A stretch of 60,077 nt of DNA from Myxococcales bacterium (GCA_013297655.1 JAAFHV010000019.1:1-60077), one strand, 5' to 3'. Positions 8,538 through 17,996 are shown, numbered from the stretch's first letter. The notes: generated from the letters alone by a model not told the origin. Numbers and translations are program-made.

Positions 8538-8771
8538 TTGAGAAACAGCACCCGCTACTCCGAATCCGCACCTTGGTCAAGAGCAATTCGGAGAACGAAG
8601 GGTTTCCTGGGGGGACATGCCCCGTGGATCTTAAAACCACCGGGAAATGTGCGACTTTTCCGCGGTGACCGGAAAAATCTAGATGTGTCATGGAGTGGGC
8701 ATCTTCCGAAAAAGCTGCCAAAACACGCGCACTCGACGCCCGACGTCACCAAGACGGAGATCACACGACCT

Positions 8772-10328
8772 ATGAAGCACGCCTCTCGTTTCGCGTTCGC
8801 CAGCTTGCTCCTCCTCGCCTGCGGCTCCGAGGTCGTGATTGTCGACGGAAACGGCAACCCGGTGCCGAGCGATGGGAACAGCGGCGGACCCGCGGCCCTC
8901 GCGCCGAAGACGCCGGCGGCCAAGGTCGCGATCGACCAAATCGCGGTTTACCAAGGCGTGAAGATCCCCGTGTTCGCAGAGGGCGCTCGTATCGAAGAGC
9001 GCAACGCCCCGATCGTGGCGGGTCGCCCGGGCTTGGTTCGTGTGTTCCTCACGCCGGCCGAGGGCTTCACTCCGACCCGCATCGCGGGCGTGCTCACGGT
9101 GAAGGCCGCCGACGGCAAGGTCAGCACCTTCAAAGACGCGCGCATGATCCGAAGCGCTTCGTCCGACGCGGCGACCGCGTCGACCCTGTCGTTCGATCTC
9201 CCGGGCGAGGCGTTCTCGGTCGACGCGCAGTTCTCCGTCGCGCTCACCGACGACCTCGGCCAGGGCACGGGCTCCGCCACGCAGACGCCGGTCAGCTACC
9301 CCGCGACCGGCCTCGACGCGCTCGGCGTGCAAGCGACCGGCATCGTGAAGGTCGTCATCGTCCCGGTGAAGTACGACACCGACAGCTCGGGTCGCCTCCC
9401 GGACGTGAGCGAGGCGCAGCTCGAGGTCTACCGCAAGACGATGATGGGTCTTTACCCCACGTCCGAAGTGCAAGTGACGGCGCGCGAGCCCTACTCGTGG
9501 ACCACGAGCATCAGCGCGAACGGCACCGGCTTCGACGGCGTGCTCAACGCCATGGTCAGCCTCCGCCGCCGCGATCGCGCCGCGGACGACGTTTATTACT
9601 ACGGTGTTTTCACCCCCCAGAGCAGCTTCGAGTCGTTCTGCCGCCGCGGGTGTGTCACCGGGCTCTCGGGTCTCGTCGACGACGCGGGCGACGCATACCT
9701 CCGCGCGAGCGTGGGCCTCGGGTTCGCGGGCGAAGAGTCCGCCGCCACGATGGCACACGAGATCGGTCACGCCCACGGTCGCAATCACGCCCCCTGCGGC
9801 GGCGCCGGCGGCCCCGATCGCCAGTTCCCATACAAGGGCGGCGTCATCGGTTCGTGGGGCTACAACATCCTCACGAAGGAGCTCATCTCCCCCGCGGATG
9901 GCACCGACATGATGGGCTACTGCGACAACGCGTGGGTCAGCGACTACACGTACCTCGCGCTCTTCGATCGCATCGTCGCGGTGAGCGGCGGGAAGTCGTC
10001 GGCGCAGGGCGCACAGGCCTCCGGCGGCGCCGGAAGCAGCGGTGGTAGCTCGTTCCGCTCCGTCACGTTCGACGGCAACGGCGTCGCCACGTCGGTCGAG
10101 ACGATCAAGCTCGACAAGGCCCCCGAGCGCGGGACCGTTCGCGACGTGGAGTACCTCAGCGAGGCCGGCCAGACCATCGCCCGCGCGCAGGCCCACGTGT
10201 ACAAGTACGACCACCTCCCCGGCGGCATCATGGTCATGCCGGAGCAGTCGGCTCCTTACGCCAGCCTCCGCGTCGCGACGATGAAGAACGTGCTCAACCT
10301 GAAGAGCTTGGCCACCACCACGCGCTGA
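8772..10328 (+). CDS. Lipoprotein with metzincin-type zinc protease motif
   Basis: 518 aa from the ATG at 8772, the first start giving a lipoprotein signal peptide (MKHASRFAFASLLLLAC, lipobox LLAC). The frame is open upstream to 8538 but covers the tRNA flank. After a beta-rich region comes HEIGHAHGRNH starting at H329, the HExxHxxGxxH zinc site of metzincins; a downstream MMGYCDN supplies the expected Met-turn-like methionine. A Gly/Ser-rich linker (about residues 415-428) leads to a C-terminal domain. The protein should sit on the outside of the inner membrane or on the outer membrane. A strong hairpin follows. The protease family and substrate are not identifiable by eye. Two more zincin lipoproteins lie at 31083 and 39239. 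Confidence 0.85.
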   Translation: MKHASRFAFASLLLLACGSEVVIVDGNGNPVPSDGNSGGPAALAPKTPAAKVAIDQIAVYQGVKIPVFAEGARIEERNAPIVAGRPGLVRVFLTPAEGFTPTRIAGVLTVKAADGKVSTFKDARMIRSASSDAATASTLSFDLPGEAFSVDAQFSVALTDDLGQGTGSATQTPVSYPATGLDALGVQATGIVKVVIVPVKYDTDSSGRLPDVSEAQLEVYRKTMMGLYPTSEVQVTAREPYSWTTSISANGTGFDGVLNAMVSLRRRDRAADDVYYYGVFTPQSSFESFCRRGCVTGLSGLVDDAGDAYLRASVGLGFAGEESAATMAHEIGHAHGRNHAPCGGAGGPDRQFPYKGGVIGSWGYNILTKELISPADGTDMMGYCDNAWVSDYTYLALFDRIVAVSGGKSSAQGAQASGGAGSSGGSSFRSVTFDGNGVATSVETIKLDKAPERGTVRDVEYLSEAGQTIARAQAHVYKYDHLPGGIMVMPEQSAPYASLRVATMKNVLNLKSLATTTR

Positions 10329-10355
10329 TCGCGCCGCAAAAGCACGACACCACGC

Positions 10356-10381
10356 CGGGCGAGCTCCTCCGAGCTCGCCCG
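10356..10381 (+). terminator. Hairpin after the metzincin lipoprotein gene
   Basis: Perfect 11-bp inverted repeat (356-366 with 371-381 of the 10-kb block) with a 4-nt loop, 27 nt after the stop codon. No T-tract follows, so it may be an RNA-stabilising hairpin or a weak terminator. Confidence 0.55.
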
Positions 10382-10421
10382 TGCCTTGACACCCGCGACC
10401 CCCTCGAGATAACCCCGCCCC

Positions 10422-10592
10422 ATGGCCGACGCGCACTCGAAACACCTGCCCGAGCCCTTGACCCCCATGTGGCTGCCGGCGCTCGGCGCCACGCTCTTCC
10501 TCCTCGCGGGGATTTGGTGGGCGTGGACGAGCTCGGCCACGCACGTCGATGGCTCGACCGAGTCGAAGCCCGCCGCGATCGCGCACCCCTGA
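10422..10592 (+). CDS. Small single-span membrane protein
   Basis: 56 aa, beginning MADAHSKHLPEPLTPMWLP. One hydrophobic helix occupies about residues 17-38 (LPALGATLFLLAGIWWAW), flanked by a short polar head and a polar tail. It follows the terminator of the preceding gene and precedes argC by 187 nt. Small proteins of this plan are common next to respiratory or membrane complexes, but nothing here tells its partner. GC3 is high and the frame is clean, so I believe it is real. Confidence 0.6.
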   Translation: MADAHSKHLPEPLTPMWLPALGATLFLLAGIWWAWTSSATHVDGSTESKPAAIAHP

Positions 10593-10779
10593 GCGGTGAC
10601 CTCGTTTTTTCGAGGTTTCGTGGTCGTCGCATGCGCGTGATGGCGACGTTGTGTGTCCGACGTTCACGTCGCGAGCGGCCCAGTTGGCGGCTCCCCCGAA
10701 CCGAGACGCGACGGGGTCGCCCGGGGCGCGCATTCGCCGTTGTGTTTTTGCGCGAAAGCCCGTAACCGCGCACGCGTAT

Positions 10780-11814
10780 ATGAGCACGCAGCGTGTCATC
10801 GTCGTCGGCGCGTCCGGGTACTCGGGCGGGGTGCTCGCGCGCTTGCTCGCGTCGCACCCTCATTTGACCCTCCACGCCGCCACGTCGGACGCGCGGGCAG
10901 GGAAAAACGTGGGGCGTGAGCTCGGGTTTCGATCCGACGTGTGCTTCGTGAAAAACGGAGAAGCCCTGCGCGCGGCCGAGACGTGCGACGTGGCGTTCCT
11001 CGCGACCCCGGCGGAGGTGTCCGCGTCGCTCGGGCCGGAGCTCCACGCCGCAGGAAAAACGGTGGTCGATTTGTCCGGCGCGTTCCGCCTCGCGACCGGC
11101 GACGATGTGCGTGCGCATTACAAGTTTTCCCATCCCCACGAGGATCGCCTCGGGAAGACGCGCTACGGGCTGCCGGAGATGTTCGGCGCGCCGGAGAAGG
11201 GCGCCCTCGTCGCGAACCCGGGCTGTTACCCCACGCCCACGCTCCTCGGCCTCGGTCCGCTCGTGAAGGCGGGGCTCGTGTCGCCTTCGGGCATCGTGGT
11301 CGACGCGAAATCGGGCACCACCGGTGCCGGACGGCAGTCGAAAGAAGAGCACTCGTTCGCCGAGGTTGCCGAGAACCTTCGCGCCTACAAGCTGCTCTCG
11401 CACCAGCACGAGCCGGAGATCTCGCAAAAGCTCGCCGCCTACGCGGGCACGGCGGTGACGGGCCTCGTGTTCACGCCGCATCTCTTGCCGGTGCGACGCG
11501 GCCTGCTCACCACGAGCTACGTGCGCCCGGTCGCGGGAGCCGACACCGCGAAGCTCGAGGCGTGCCTCCGCGACACGTACGCGGGCTCGCTCTTCGTGGA
11601 GATCGTGGCCCCGGAGGAGGTGACCCTCGCGAGCGTCACCGGCACCAACATGTGCCGCCTCGGGGTCGTGTCGCGTGGCGACGTCGCGATCGTGGTCGGC
11701 GCGATCGACAACTTGGTGAAGGGCGCCGCGGGGCAGGCCCTCCAGAACGTGAATCTTGCACTCGGGTTCGACGAGGGGTGCGGGCTCGTAGGCCTGCAGA
11801 GGAGCGCAGCATGA
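10780..11814 (+). CDS. argC: N-acetyl-gamma-glutamyl-phosphate reductase
   Basis: 344 aa, the usual length for ArgC, from the ATG at 10780. It reduces N-acetylglutamyl phosphate to the semialdehyde with NADPH, the third step of arginine synthesis. The N-terminal Rossmann motif is VVGASGYSGG and the catalytic cysteine lies in ANPGCYPTP. First gene of the operon argC-argJB-argH-argF. Its TGA overlaps the ATG of the argJB fusion (ATGA at 11811-11814). No ARG box was recognised in the 187 nt upstream. Confidence 0.96.
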   Translation: MSTQRVIVVGASGYSGGVLARLLASHPHLTLHAATSDARAGKNVGRELGFRSDVCFVKNGEALRAAETCDVAFLATPAEVSASLGPELHAAGKTVVDLSGAFRLATGDDVRAHYKFSHPHEDRLGKTRYGLPEMFGAPEKGALVANPGCYPTPTLLGLGPLVKAGLVSPSGIVVDAKSGTTGAGRQSKEEHSFAEVAENLRAYKLLSHQHEPEISQKLAAYAGTAVTGLVFTPHLLPVRRGLLTTSYVRPVAGADTAKLEACLRDTYAGSLFVEIVAPEEVTLASVTGTNMCRLGVVSRGDVAIVVGAIDNLVKGAAGQALQNVNLALGFDEGCGLVGLQRSAA

Positions 11815-13898
11815 GAATTCCCATCGGTTTTTCCTTCGCGGGAACCAACGCCGGCATCAAGGCGCTCAAGAAGGACATGGCGCTCGTGTACAGCGAGATC
11901 CCGTGCAGCGCGGCCGGGGTGCTCACCGTGAACCGCGCCAAAGCGCCGCCGGTGGAGGACGCCGAGAAGCGCCTCCCGGGGAAGGGATTTTCCGCGATCG
12001 TCTTGAACAGCGGCAACGCGAACGCCCTCACCGGCGACCAGGGTCGCGCCGACGTACGCGCCATTCACGAGGCGATGGGCAAAGCGGTGGGGGTGCCCGC
12101 GAGCGCGGTGCTCTCGATGTCGACCGGGGTCATCGGGGTGCCGCTCCCGGTGCAGAAGCTCATCGCCGCGTGCGACGGGCTCGCGCGGAGCCGCGGGGAG
12201 GGCATCGTCGCCGCCGCCGAGGCGATCATGACCACCGATACGCGTGTAAAGCTCACGCATCGCGTGCTCGTCCTCGGGGAGACCACGGTCACGATCGCGG
12301 CCTTCGCGAAGGGCTCCGGGATGATCGCGCCCGAGCTCGCGACGGTGCTCGCCGTCATCACGACCGACGCGCAAATCGAGCCGCACGTGATGCAAGCGAT
12401 GCTCGCGCGCGCGACCGACAAGAGCTTCCACTCGCTCGTGATCGACAACGACATGAGCACGAACGACGCGGTGATCATGCTCGCCAACGGCGCCTCGGGG
12501 AAAGGCCTCGAGAAGCCCGACGACGCGCGCGAGTTCGAAGAAGCGCTCACGAGCCTCACGGTCGAGATCGCACGCTCGATCGCGGAGGACGGCGAGGGCG
12601 CGACGAAGACGCTCGAGGTCCGTGTCTCTGGCGCTCCCGACGCCGCGATCGCCCGTGATTTGGCGAAGATGGTCGCCGGGTCGAACTTGGTGAAGGCGGC
12701 GGTGTTCGGCGCCGATCCGAACTGGGGCCGTGTGCTCGCCGCGATCGGCTCGCGGGTGGGCTCGAAGAAGTACGCGGTGGATCCTTTGAAGGGCCGCGTG
12801 TCGCTCCAGGGCGAGGTGGTGTTCGACGAGGGGGGGCCGCGCCTCACCGAACCGCAGAAGCTCCGCGCGAAGATGCGCGAGCCGCAGGTGAAGATCGACG
12901 TCGACCTCCGCGCCGGCGACGGCGAGGCCACCGTGTGGGGCTGCGATCTTTCGTACGACTACGTGAAGATCAACGCCGACTACATCAGCTTCACGAACGC
13001 GTCGCCGGAGGGCGTGGTCACGAAGGACGATCGCCTCACGAACTACAGCCCGTCGTTCAAGCGCTCGCTCCTCGTCGAGGCGCTCTCGTACATCGACAAA
13101 TTTTCCAAAAAACGAGCGGTCATCAAGTATGGCGGCGCGGCGATGGTGAAAGACTCGCTCAAAGCGAGCTTCGCCAACGACATGAATTTGCTCCGTTCTG
13201 CGGGGCTCATGCCGGTGGTCGTGCACGGCGGCGGGCCCGAGATTTCGCGCACCCTCGAGAAGCTCGGGCAGGGAAAGAGCGAGTTCGTCGACGGCGTGCG
13301 CGTGACGGGCGTGGAAGACGTGAAGGTGGTGGAGATGGTGCTCACTGGGCGCATCAACACCGAGCTCGTGTCGCTCCTGAACCAGAAGAGCGCCAACGCC
13401 GTGGGCGTGTCCGGCAAAGACGCGGGGCTCCTCCGCGCGCGCCGCCTCTATGGCAAAGAGGGCCGCGACCTCGGCATGGTGGGCGAGATCACGCACGTGA
13501 ACCGCGACTACTTGGAGATGCTGCTCGACAAGGGCTACGTGCCCGTCGTCTCCCCCGTCGGCCTCGGCGAGGACGGCTCCGGGTACAACATCAACGCCGA
13601 CACCGCCGCCGCCGAGATCGCGGTCGCGCTCCAGGCCGAGAAGCTCATTTACCTGTCCGACGTCCCCGGCATCCTCGAGAGCGGAGAGCTCATCAGCGAG
13701 ATCACCGCGAGCGAGCTCCGGAAGCGCATCGACGACAAAATCATCGTCGGGGGGATGGCGGCGAAGGCCGAGAGCATCCTCCGCGCGCTCGCGGGCGGGG
13801 TTCGCTCCGTGCACGTCATCGACGGACGCACGCCCCACGGCGTGATCGCCGAGCTCTTCACCGACCGCGGCATCGGCACTCTCGTTCGAAAGGACTAA
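11811..13898 (+). CDS. argJB: Fused ornithine acetyltransferase / acetylglutamate kinase (ArgJ-ArgB)
   Basis: Single frame of 695 codons with no stop between two complete enzymes. ArgJ spans residues 1 to about 393: self-cleavage site in KGSGMIAPELATVL, with the nucleophile at T178, and the family's usual C-terminal YVKINADY. A ~20-residue linker (SPEGVVTKDD region) leads to ArgB, residues about 413-695, with VIKYGGAAM (437-445) and VHGGGPEI. ArgJ regenerates N-acetylglutamate from acetylornithine; ArgB phosphorylates it, so the fusion joins producer and consumer of the same intermediate. After ArgJ self-processing, the beta chain would carry ArgB. The only candidate internal start for free ArgB is GTG at 13014, with a GGAGGG only 1 nt away, too close to be efficient. 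Overlaps argC by 4 nt; argH follows after 4 nt. Confidence 0.94.
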   Translation: MRIPIGFSFAGTNAGIKALKKDMALVYSEIPCSAAGVLTVNRAKAPPVEDAEKRLPGKGFSAIVLNSGNANALTGDQGRADVRAIHEAMGKAVGVPASAVLSMSTGVIGVPLPVQKLIAACDGLARSRGEGIVAAAEAIMTTDTRVKLTHRVLVLGETTVTIAAFAKGSGMIAPELATVLAVITTDAQIEPHVMQAMLARATDKSFHSLVIDNDMSTNDAVIMLANGASGKGLEKPDDAREFEEALTSLTVEIARSIAEDGEGATKTLEVRVSGAPDAAIARDLAKMVAGSNLVKAAVFGADPNWGRVLAAIGSRVGSKKYAVDPLKGRVSLQGEVVFDEGGPRLTEPQKLRAKMREPQVKIDVDLRAGDGEATVWGCDLSYDYVKINADYISFTNASPEGVVTKDDRLTNYSPSFKRSLLVEALSYIDKFSKKRAVIKYGGAAMVKDSLKASFANDMNLLRSAGLMPVVVHGGGPEISRTLEKLGQGKSEFVDGVRVTGVEDVKVVEMVLTGRINTELVSLLNQKSANAVGVSGKDAGLLRARRLYGKEGRDLGMVGEITHVNRDYLEMLLDKGYVPVVSPVGLGEDGSGYNINADTAAAEIAVALQAEKLIYLSDVPGILESGELISEITASELRKRIDDKIIVGGMAAKAESILRALAGGVRSVHVIDGRTPHGVIAELFTDRGIGTLVRKD

Positions 13899-13902
13899 GA
13901 CC

Positions 13903-15354
13903 ATGGCTTCCGGATCGATCGCGCGGACCGCTGCTACCGGCGACGGGGGCATGATCCCCGAGCTTCTCGCGTGGAGCTCGTCGATGGAGGACGACGTGGG
14001 CCTCGCGCGGGAGGACATCCTCGGCAGCGCCGCCCACGCGACGATGCTAGGCGAGACCGGGCTCATTTCGCGCGAGGACGCGAAGCTGCTCCGTGAAGAG
14101 CTGCTCGGCCTCTATGCCCAAGCCGAGAAGAGCGTGCTCGCGCTCCCCTCCGGCGAAGAAGACGTGCACATGGCGATCGAGAGCCTGCTCACCGACAAGC
14201 TCGGCGACGTGGGCAAGCGGCTCCACACCGCGCGCTCGCGGAACGACCAAGTGTCGACCGCGCTCCGGCTCCACGTGCGCACCCGCCGCGCGCGGCTGGT
14301 GGTGCTCGCGGCGGAGCTGGTGCTCTCCCTCGTGGAGCGCGCGCGCGCCGAAAAAGACCTTATTTTACCTGCATATACGCATCGTCAACGAGCGCAGCCG
14401 GTCTCGGGAGCGTTCTTGATCGCGGCGTGGAGCACCGGGATTTTGCGCGCGACGAAGCGCCTCGCCGACGTCGACGTGTCGGAGTGTCCGCTCGGCGCGG
14501 GGGCGTGCTCGGGCTCGAGCTTGGGGATCGATCGCACCCTCACCGCGAAGCTGCTCGGCTTCCCCGGCGGGCCGACGAAGAACGCGCTCGATACGGTCGG
14601 CGATCGGGATTTTTCCCTCGATTACACGTACGCGTGCACCCGGATTTTGCTCGCGCTCTCTCGCCTCGCGACCGACATCATCGACTACTCCACGAGCGAG
14701 TTTCGCTTCGTGAAGCTCGGCGACGCGATCTCTGCCGGCTCGTCGATGATGCCGCAAAAGAAGAACCCGGACATCTTCGAGCTCGTGCGGTCGAAGGCCT
14801 CGTTCGGGGTCGGCAACGTGGTGCAGCTCATGACGTTGGTGCGCGGCCTCCACGCCGGGTACAGCCGCGACTTGCAGGACGACAGGCGCGCGACGTTGGG
14901 TACGGGGCCCATCGTCGGCGGCGCGCTCGGCGCGGTGATGCTCGCGTTCCCGCACGTGAAGTTCGACAAGGTCGCGTGCCTTCGCGCGGTGTCCGACGGC
15001 TCCACCCAGGCGACCGATTTGGCCGAGGCGCTCGTGCGCCAGGGCATGCCTTTCCGCGACGCATACAAAGCGGTGGGCAAGCTGGTCTCCGCCGCGACGG
15101 ACGCGAACCGAACCCTGATCTCGCTCACCGAGGCCGAGGCGAAGACGTTCCACCCCGCGTTCAACGAGGCCGCGCTGCGGGCCCTCGATCCGGTGCGCGC
15201 GGTGGCTGCAAAAGAGAGCATCGGCGGCACCGGCGCGGCGTCGGTCGAAGGTCAGCTCCTCGCCCTCGAGGCCGAAGCGACGATCCTCCGCGAGCTCCAC
15301 ACGACGGACACGCTCCGCGCGGTGGCCGAGCGGATCGCCGACTACCCGAACTGA
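13903..15354 (+). CDS. argH: Argininosuccinate lyase
   Basis: 483 aa; cleaves argininosuccinate to arginine and fumarate. Family motifs are HTARSRNDQV, YTHRQRAQP (the TH motif) and the signature GSSMMPQKKNPD with the catalytic serine loop. Length is slightly above the typical ~460, from a ~20-residue N-terminal head (MASGSIARTAATGDGG). It starts 4 nt after argJB. An unusual run of AT-ending codons covers residues 150-163 (14350-14391), exactly at the conserved YTHRQ motif; the rest of the gene is strongly GC3-biased. argG is not in the window. Confidence 0.96.
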   Translation: MASGSIARTAATGDGGMIPELLAWSSSMEDDVGLAREDILGSAAHATMLGETGLISREDAKLLREELLGLYAQAEKSVLALPSGEEDVHMAIESLLTDKLGDVGKRLHTARSRNDQVSTALRLHVRTRRARLVVLAAELVLSLVERARAEKDLILPAYTHRQRAQPVSGAFLIAAWSTGILRATKRLADVDVSECPLGAGACSGSSLGIDRTLTAKLLGFPGGPTKNALDTVGDRDFSLDYTYACTRILLALSRLATDIIDYSTSEFRFVKLGDAISAGSSMMPQKKNPDIFELVRSKASFGVGNVVQLMTLVRGLHAGYSRDLQDDRRATLGTGPIVGGALGAVMLAFPHVKFDKVACLRAVSDGSTQATDLAEALVRQGMPFRDAYKAVGKLVSAATDANRTLISLTEAEAKTFHPAFNEAALRALDPVRAVAAKESIGGTGAASVEGQLLALEAEATILRELHTTDTLRAVAERIADYPN

Positions 15355-15385
15355 GTCAACGTTCATCGAAAGGCAGACGAGGCCC

Positions 15386-16309
15386 ATGGCGAAGCGCGAT
15401 TTCCTCTCTTTGAGCTCCCTCACGCGGGAAGAGCACGACCGTGTGCTCACCCTCGCCGCGACCTTGAAGGCCGAGCGCGGCGAAGAGCGTCGCGCGCGCA
15501 CGAACGAGCTCCGCGGCCAGTCGGTCGCGATCATCATGGAAAAAGCGAGCACCCGCACGCGGGTCTCGTTCGAGGTCGGCGTCGCGCAGCTCGGGGCGCA
15601 CCCGGTGGTGCTCGGGGTGCAAGGGAGCCAGCTCGGTCGCGGCGAGCCGATCGTCGACACCGCGCGTGTGCTCGCGCGTTACTGCGACGCGATCGTGTAC
15701 CGCACGTTCGAGACGAAGAAGCTCCTCGAGATGGCCTCGTGCCACGTGCCGGTGGTGAACGCGCTCACCGACGACGGGCACCCGGTGCAAGTCTTGGCCG
15801 ACGTGTTCACCATGCGCGAAAGCCTGGAGCTCCACGGCCACGGGAGCCTCGAAGGTCGTCGCGTCGCGTTCGTGGGCGACGCGTCGAGCAACATGGTTCG
15901 TTCGTTCGTCGAGGCGGCCCCGATCTTCGGGTTCCACCTCGCCCTCGCCGCGCCAGAGGGCTACCGCCCGCCCGCGGACGAGCTGGAAAAAGCGGGCAAG
16001 TGGGTCACGATGTTCGACCGACCCGAGCCGGCCTGCGAGGGTGCCGACTTCGTGCACACCGACGTGTGGACGAGCATGGGCCAAGAAGCCGAGAACGAAG
16101 CGCGCATGAAAGCATTTGCAGGATACACGCTCACGAACGGCCTCGTCGGTCACGCGGCGAAGACCGCCAAGGTCATGCACTGCTTGCCCGCCCACCGCGG
16201 CGAGGAGATCGCGGACGACGTGATGGAGGGGGGCTCGTCGATCGTGTTCGACCAAGCCGAGAACCGACTCCACGTGCAGAAGGCCTTGCTGCTCTTCTTG
16301 ATGAAGTAG
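15386..16309 (+). CDS. argF: Ornithine carbamoyltransferase
   Basis: 307 aa; makes citrulline from ornithine and carbamoyl phosphate. The carbamoyl-phosphate-binding motif is EKASTRTRVSFE, the ornithine-side motifs are DDGHPVQVLAD (V where Cys is common) and HCLPAHRGEE. Last gene of the arginine operon, 31 nt after argH, and convergent with the histidine kinase gene 19 nt downstream. The operon lacks argD and argG, which must be elsewhere. Confidence 0.95.
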   Translation: MAKRDFLSLSSLTREEHDRVLTLAATLKAERGEERRARTNELRGQSVAIIMEKASTRTRVSFEVGVAQLGAHPVVLGVQGSQLGRGEPIVDTARVLARYCDAIVYRTFETKKLLEMASCHVPVVNALTDDGHPVQVLADVFTMRESLELHGHGSLEGRRVAFVGDASSNMVRSFVEAAPIFGFHLALAAPEGYRPPADELEKAGKWVTMFDRPEPACEGADFVHTDVWTSMGQEAENEARMKAFAGYTLTNGLVGHAAKTAKVMHCLPAHRGEEIADDVMEGGSSIVFDQAENRLHVQKALLLFLMK

Positions 16310-16328
16310 CGAGGGCCTTGCCGGCGCT

Positions 16329-17996
16329 CTAGGACGCCTTCCGCGACCTTTCGCGGGTCGCCTCCTCGAGTGTCCTCTCCAACTCGTCGAGGCGAAACGG
16401 CTTCGAAAGATAGCCGGTCATCCCCGCTTCTTCGCACGCCAGCGCGTCGCTCGACATCGCGCTCGCCGTCAGCGCCACGATCGGCACCGGTGGGGTCGAT
16501 CGGGCGCGCTTCGACTCGAACGCGCGGATGCCTCGTGTCGCGGTGAGCCCATCCATCACCGGCATCTGGACGTCCATCAGCACCACGTCGAACTCCTCGG
16601 ACTCGATCGCCGCGAGCGCTTTCGCGCCGTCGGCCGCGGCCACGACCGTGTGTCCGAGCTTCTCGAGCATCCGCCGCGCGACCAGCACGTTGATTTCGTT
16701 GTCGTCCGCCACGAGCACACGAAGGCGGCGCGCTTCTCGCGGCGTTGCATGGGCGGGCACCTTGGCGACGCTCGGCGCCGAGGCAGGCAGGGGCAGGTCG
16801 CAGCGGAAGGAGGAGCCCTCGCCGACCTTGCTCTCGACGGAGAGCGTCCCGCGCATGAGGCTCACGAGGTGGGCACAGATCGACAAGCCGAGTCCCGTGC
16901 CCCCGAACTTCCGTGCAATGCCGCTGTCGGCTTGCGTGAACGCCTCGAAGATAGAGGCCTGGCGCTCTGGCGGAATGCCTATCCCCGTGTCCGACACGGA
17001 GAGGGTCACCCGGTCGCTCGCCGATGCACGGAGGGTGATGTCGACGGCGCCGTGGGCGGTGAACTTGATCGCATTTCCCACGAGGTTCGTGAGGAGCTGA
17101 CGGATGCGTAGCGGATCGCCGAGCACCATCCGCGGAACCGCAGCGCTAATGTCCGTGGTCAGACGGATGCCCTTCTCCTCGGCGCGATGCGCGAGCGGAG
17201 TCAGCGTAGCGCGCACGAGCTCGTCCAACGCGAAGGGTACGAGCTCGAGCTCGAGGCGATTGGCCTCGATCTTCGAGAGGTCGAGGATATCGTTGATGAT
17301 CTCGAGGAGGTGGCCGGCGGACGCCTGCGCGACCTCCACGTAGCCGCGCGCGGTCGCGTCGAGTGAGCGGCCCAACGTGAGCTCCAGCATGCCGAGGACG
17401 CCGTTCATCGGGGTTCGGATCTCGTGGCTCATGCTCGCGAGGAACTCGGATTTTGCGCGCGTCGCGGCCTCGGCATGCTTCGCCGCCGCGGCGAGGTCGC
17501 GGCAGCTCTTCTGGAGCTCGAAGTGCGTCACGACCTGCCTGCCGAGGACGCGGATGGTTTCGAGGTGCTCGGCCCCGAACGTTCGCGCCACGTGGTCCAG
17601 GACGCAAAGCGTACCTATGGCTTCTCCCGTTGGCGCGACCAGCGGCACGCCGAGATACGCCCGCACCCGAGGCCCCCCGGTGACCAGCGGATTGTCGAAG
17701 AAGCGCGCGTCTTCGTGCGCGTCGGGTACGGCGAACACCTCCTCGGGCTCGAGGATGGCGTGCGCGCAGAACGCGACGTCACGCTTGGTCTCCGTCGCAT
17801 CGAGCCCGACCCGCGACTTGAACCACTGGCGATCCGCGTCCACCAGGCTCACGAGGGCGATCGGCGTTCCGCAAAGGCGGGCCGCGAGGCGCGTGAGGTC
17901 GTCGATCCCCGCGTCGACTTCGGTGTCGAGGATCTCGTAGCGGCGCAGAACCGCGAGCCGGGCCTGCTCGTTCGAGGGAGTTGGTGGTGCCTGCAT
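16329..17996 (-). CDS. Hybrid sensor histidine kinase (GAF-HisKA-HATPase-REC)
   Basis: 555 aa from the ATG at 17996 (MQAPPTPSNEQARL); the frame is open from 18077. Domains in order: GAF sensor (about residues 10-170), a coiled-coil linker, HisKA with SMSHEIRTPMNG, HATPase with N-box NLVGNAIKFT and G-boxes DTGIGIP and GGTGLGLSI, then a receiver domain with VLMDVQMPVMDG and the conserved lysine in SKPF. No transmembrane segments, so it is cytoplasmic. The ligand of the GAF domain is unknown. Such hybrid kinases usually pass phosphate to an Hpt protein, and none is adjacent. Confidence 0.93.
   Translation of the reverse strand: MQAPPTPSNEQARLAVLRRYEILDTEVDAGIDDLTRLAARLCGTPIALVSLVDADRQWFKSRVGLDATETKRDVAFCAHAILEPEEVFAVPDAHEDARFFDNPLVTGGPRVRAYLGVPLVAPTGEAIGTLCVLDHVARTFGAEHLETIRVLGRQVVTHFELQKSCRDLAAAAKHAEAATRAKSEFLASMSHEIRTPMNGVLGMLELTLGRSLDATARGYVEVAQASAGHLLEIINDILDLSKIEANRLELELVPFALDELVRATLTPLAHRAEEKGIRLTTDISAAVPRMVLGDPLRIRQLLTNLVGNAIKFTAHGAVDITLRASASDRVTLSVSDTGIGIPPERQASIFEAFTQADSGIARKFGGTGLGLSICAHLVSLMRGTLSVESKVGEGSSFRCDLPLPASAPSVAKVPAHATPREARRLRVLVADDNEINVLVARRMLEKLGHTVVAAADGAKALAAIESEEFDVVLMDVQMPVMDGLTATRGIRAFESKRARSTPPVPIVALTASAMSSDALACEEAGMTGYLSKPFRLDELERTLEEATRERSRKAS

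Noticed and set aside
10593-10779. Arginine-responsive leader or ARG box before argC
   Set aside because: No palindromic ARG-box-like sequence, leader peptide or attenuator hairpin was convincing.
8688-10799. Very long open frame on the minus strand opposite the metzincin lipoprotein
   Set aside because: Arg/Gly/His-rich composition with no domain. It is a shadow created by high GC3 in the plus-strand gene, as for many long antisense frames here (for example 11517-14066, 31089-33413 and 38603-40018).
13007-13016. GGAGGG followed by GTG as a separate ArgB start
   Set aside because: Only 1 nt separates the Shine-Dalgarno-like run from the GTG, too short for normal initiation, and no stop codon ends ArgJ before it. 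Kept only as an alternative in the argJB entry.
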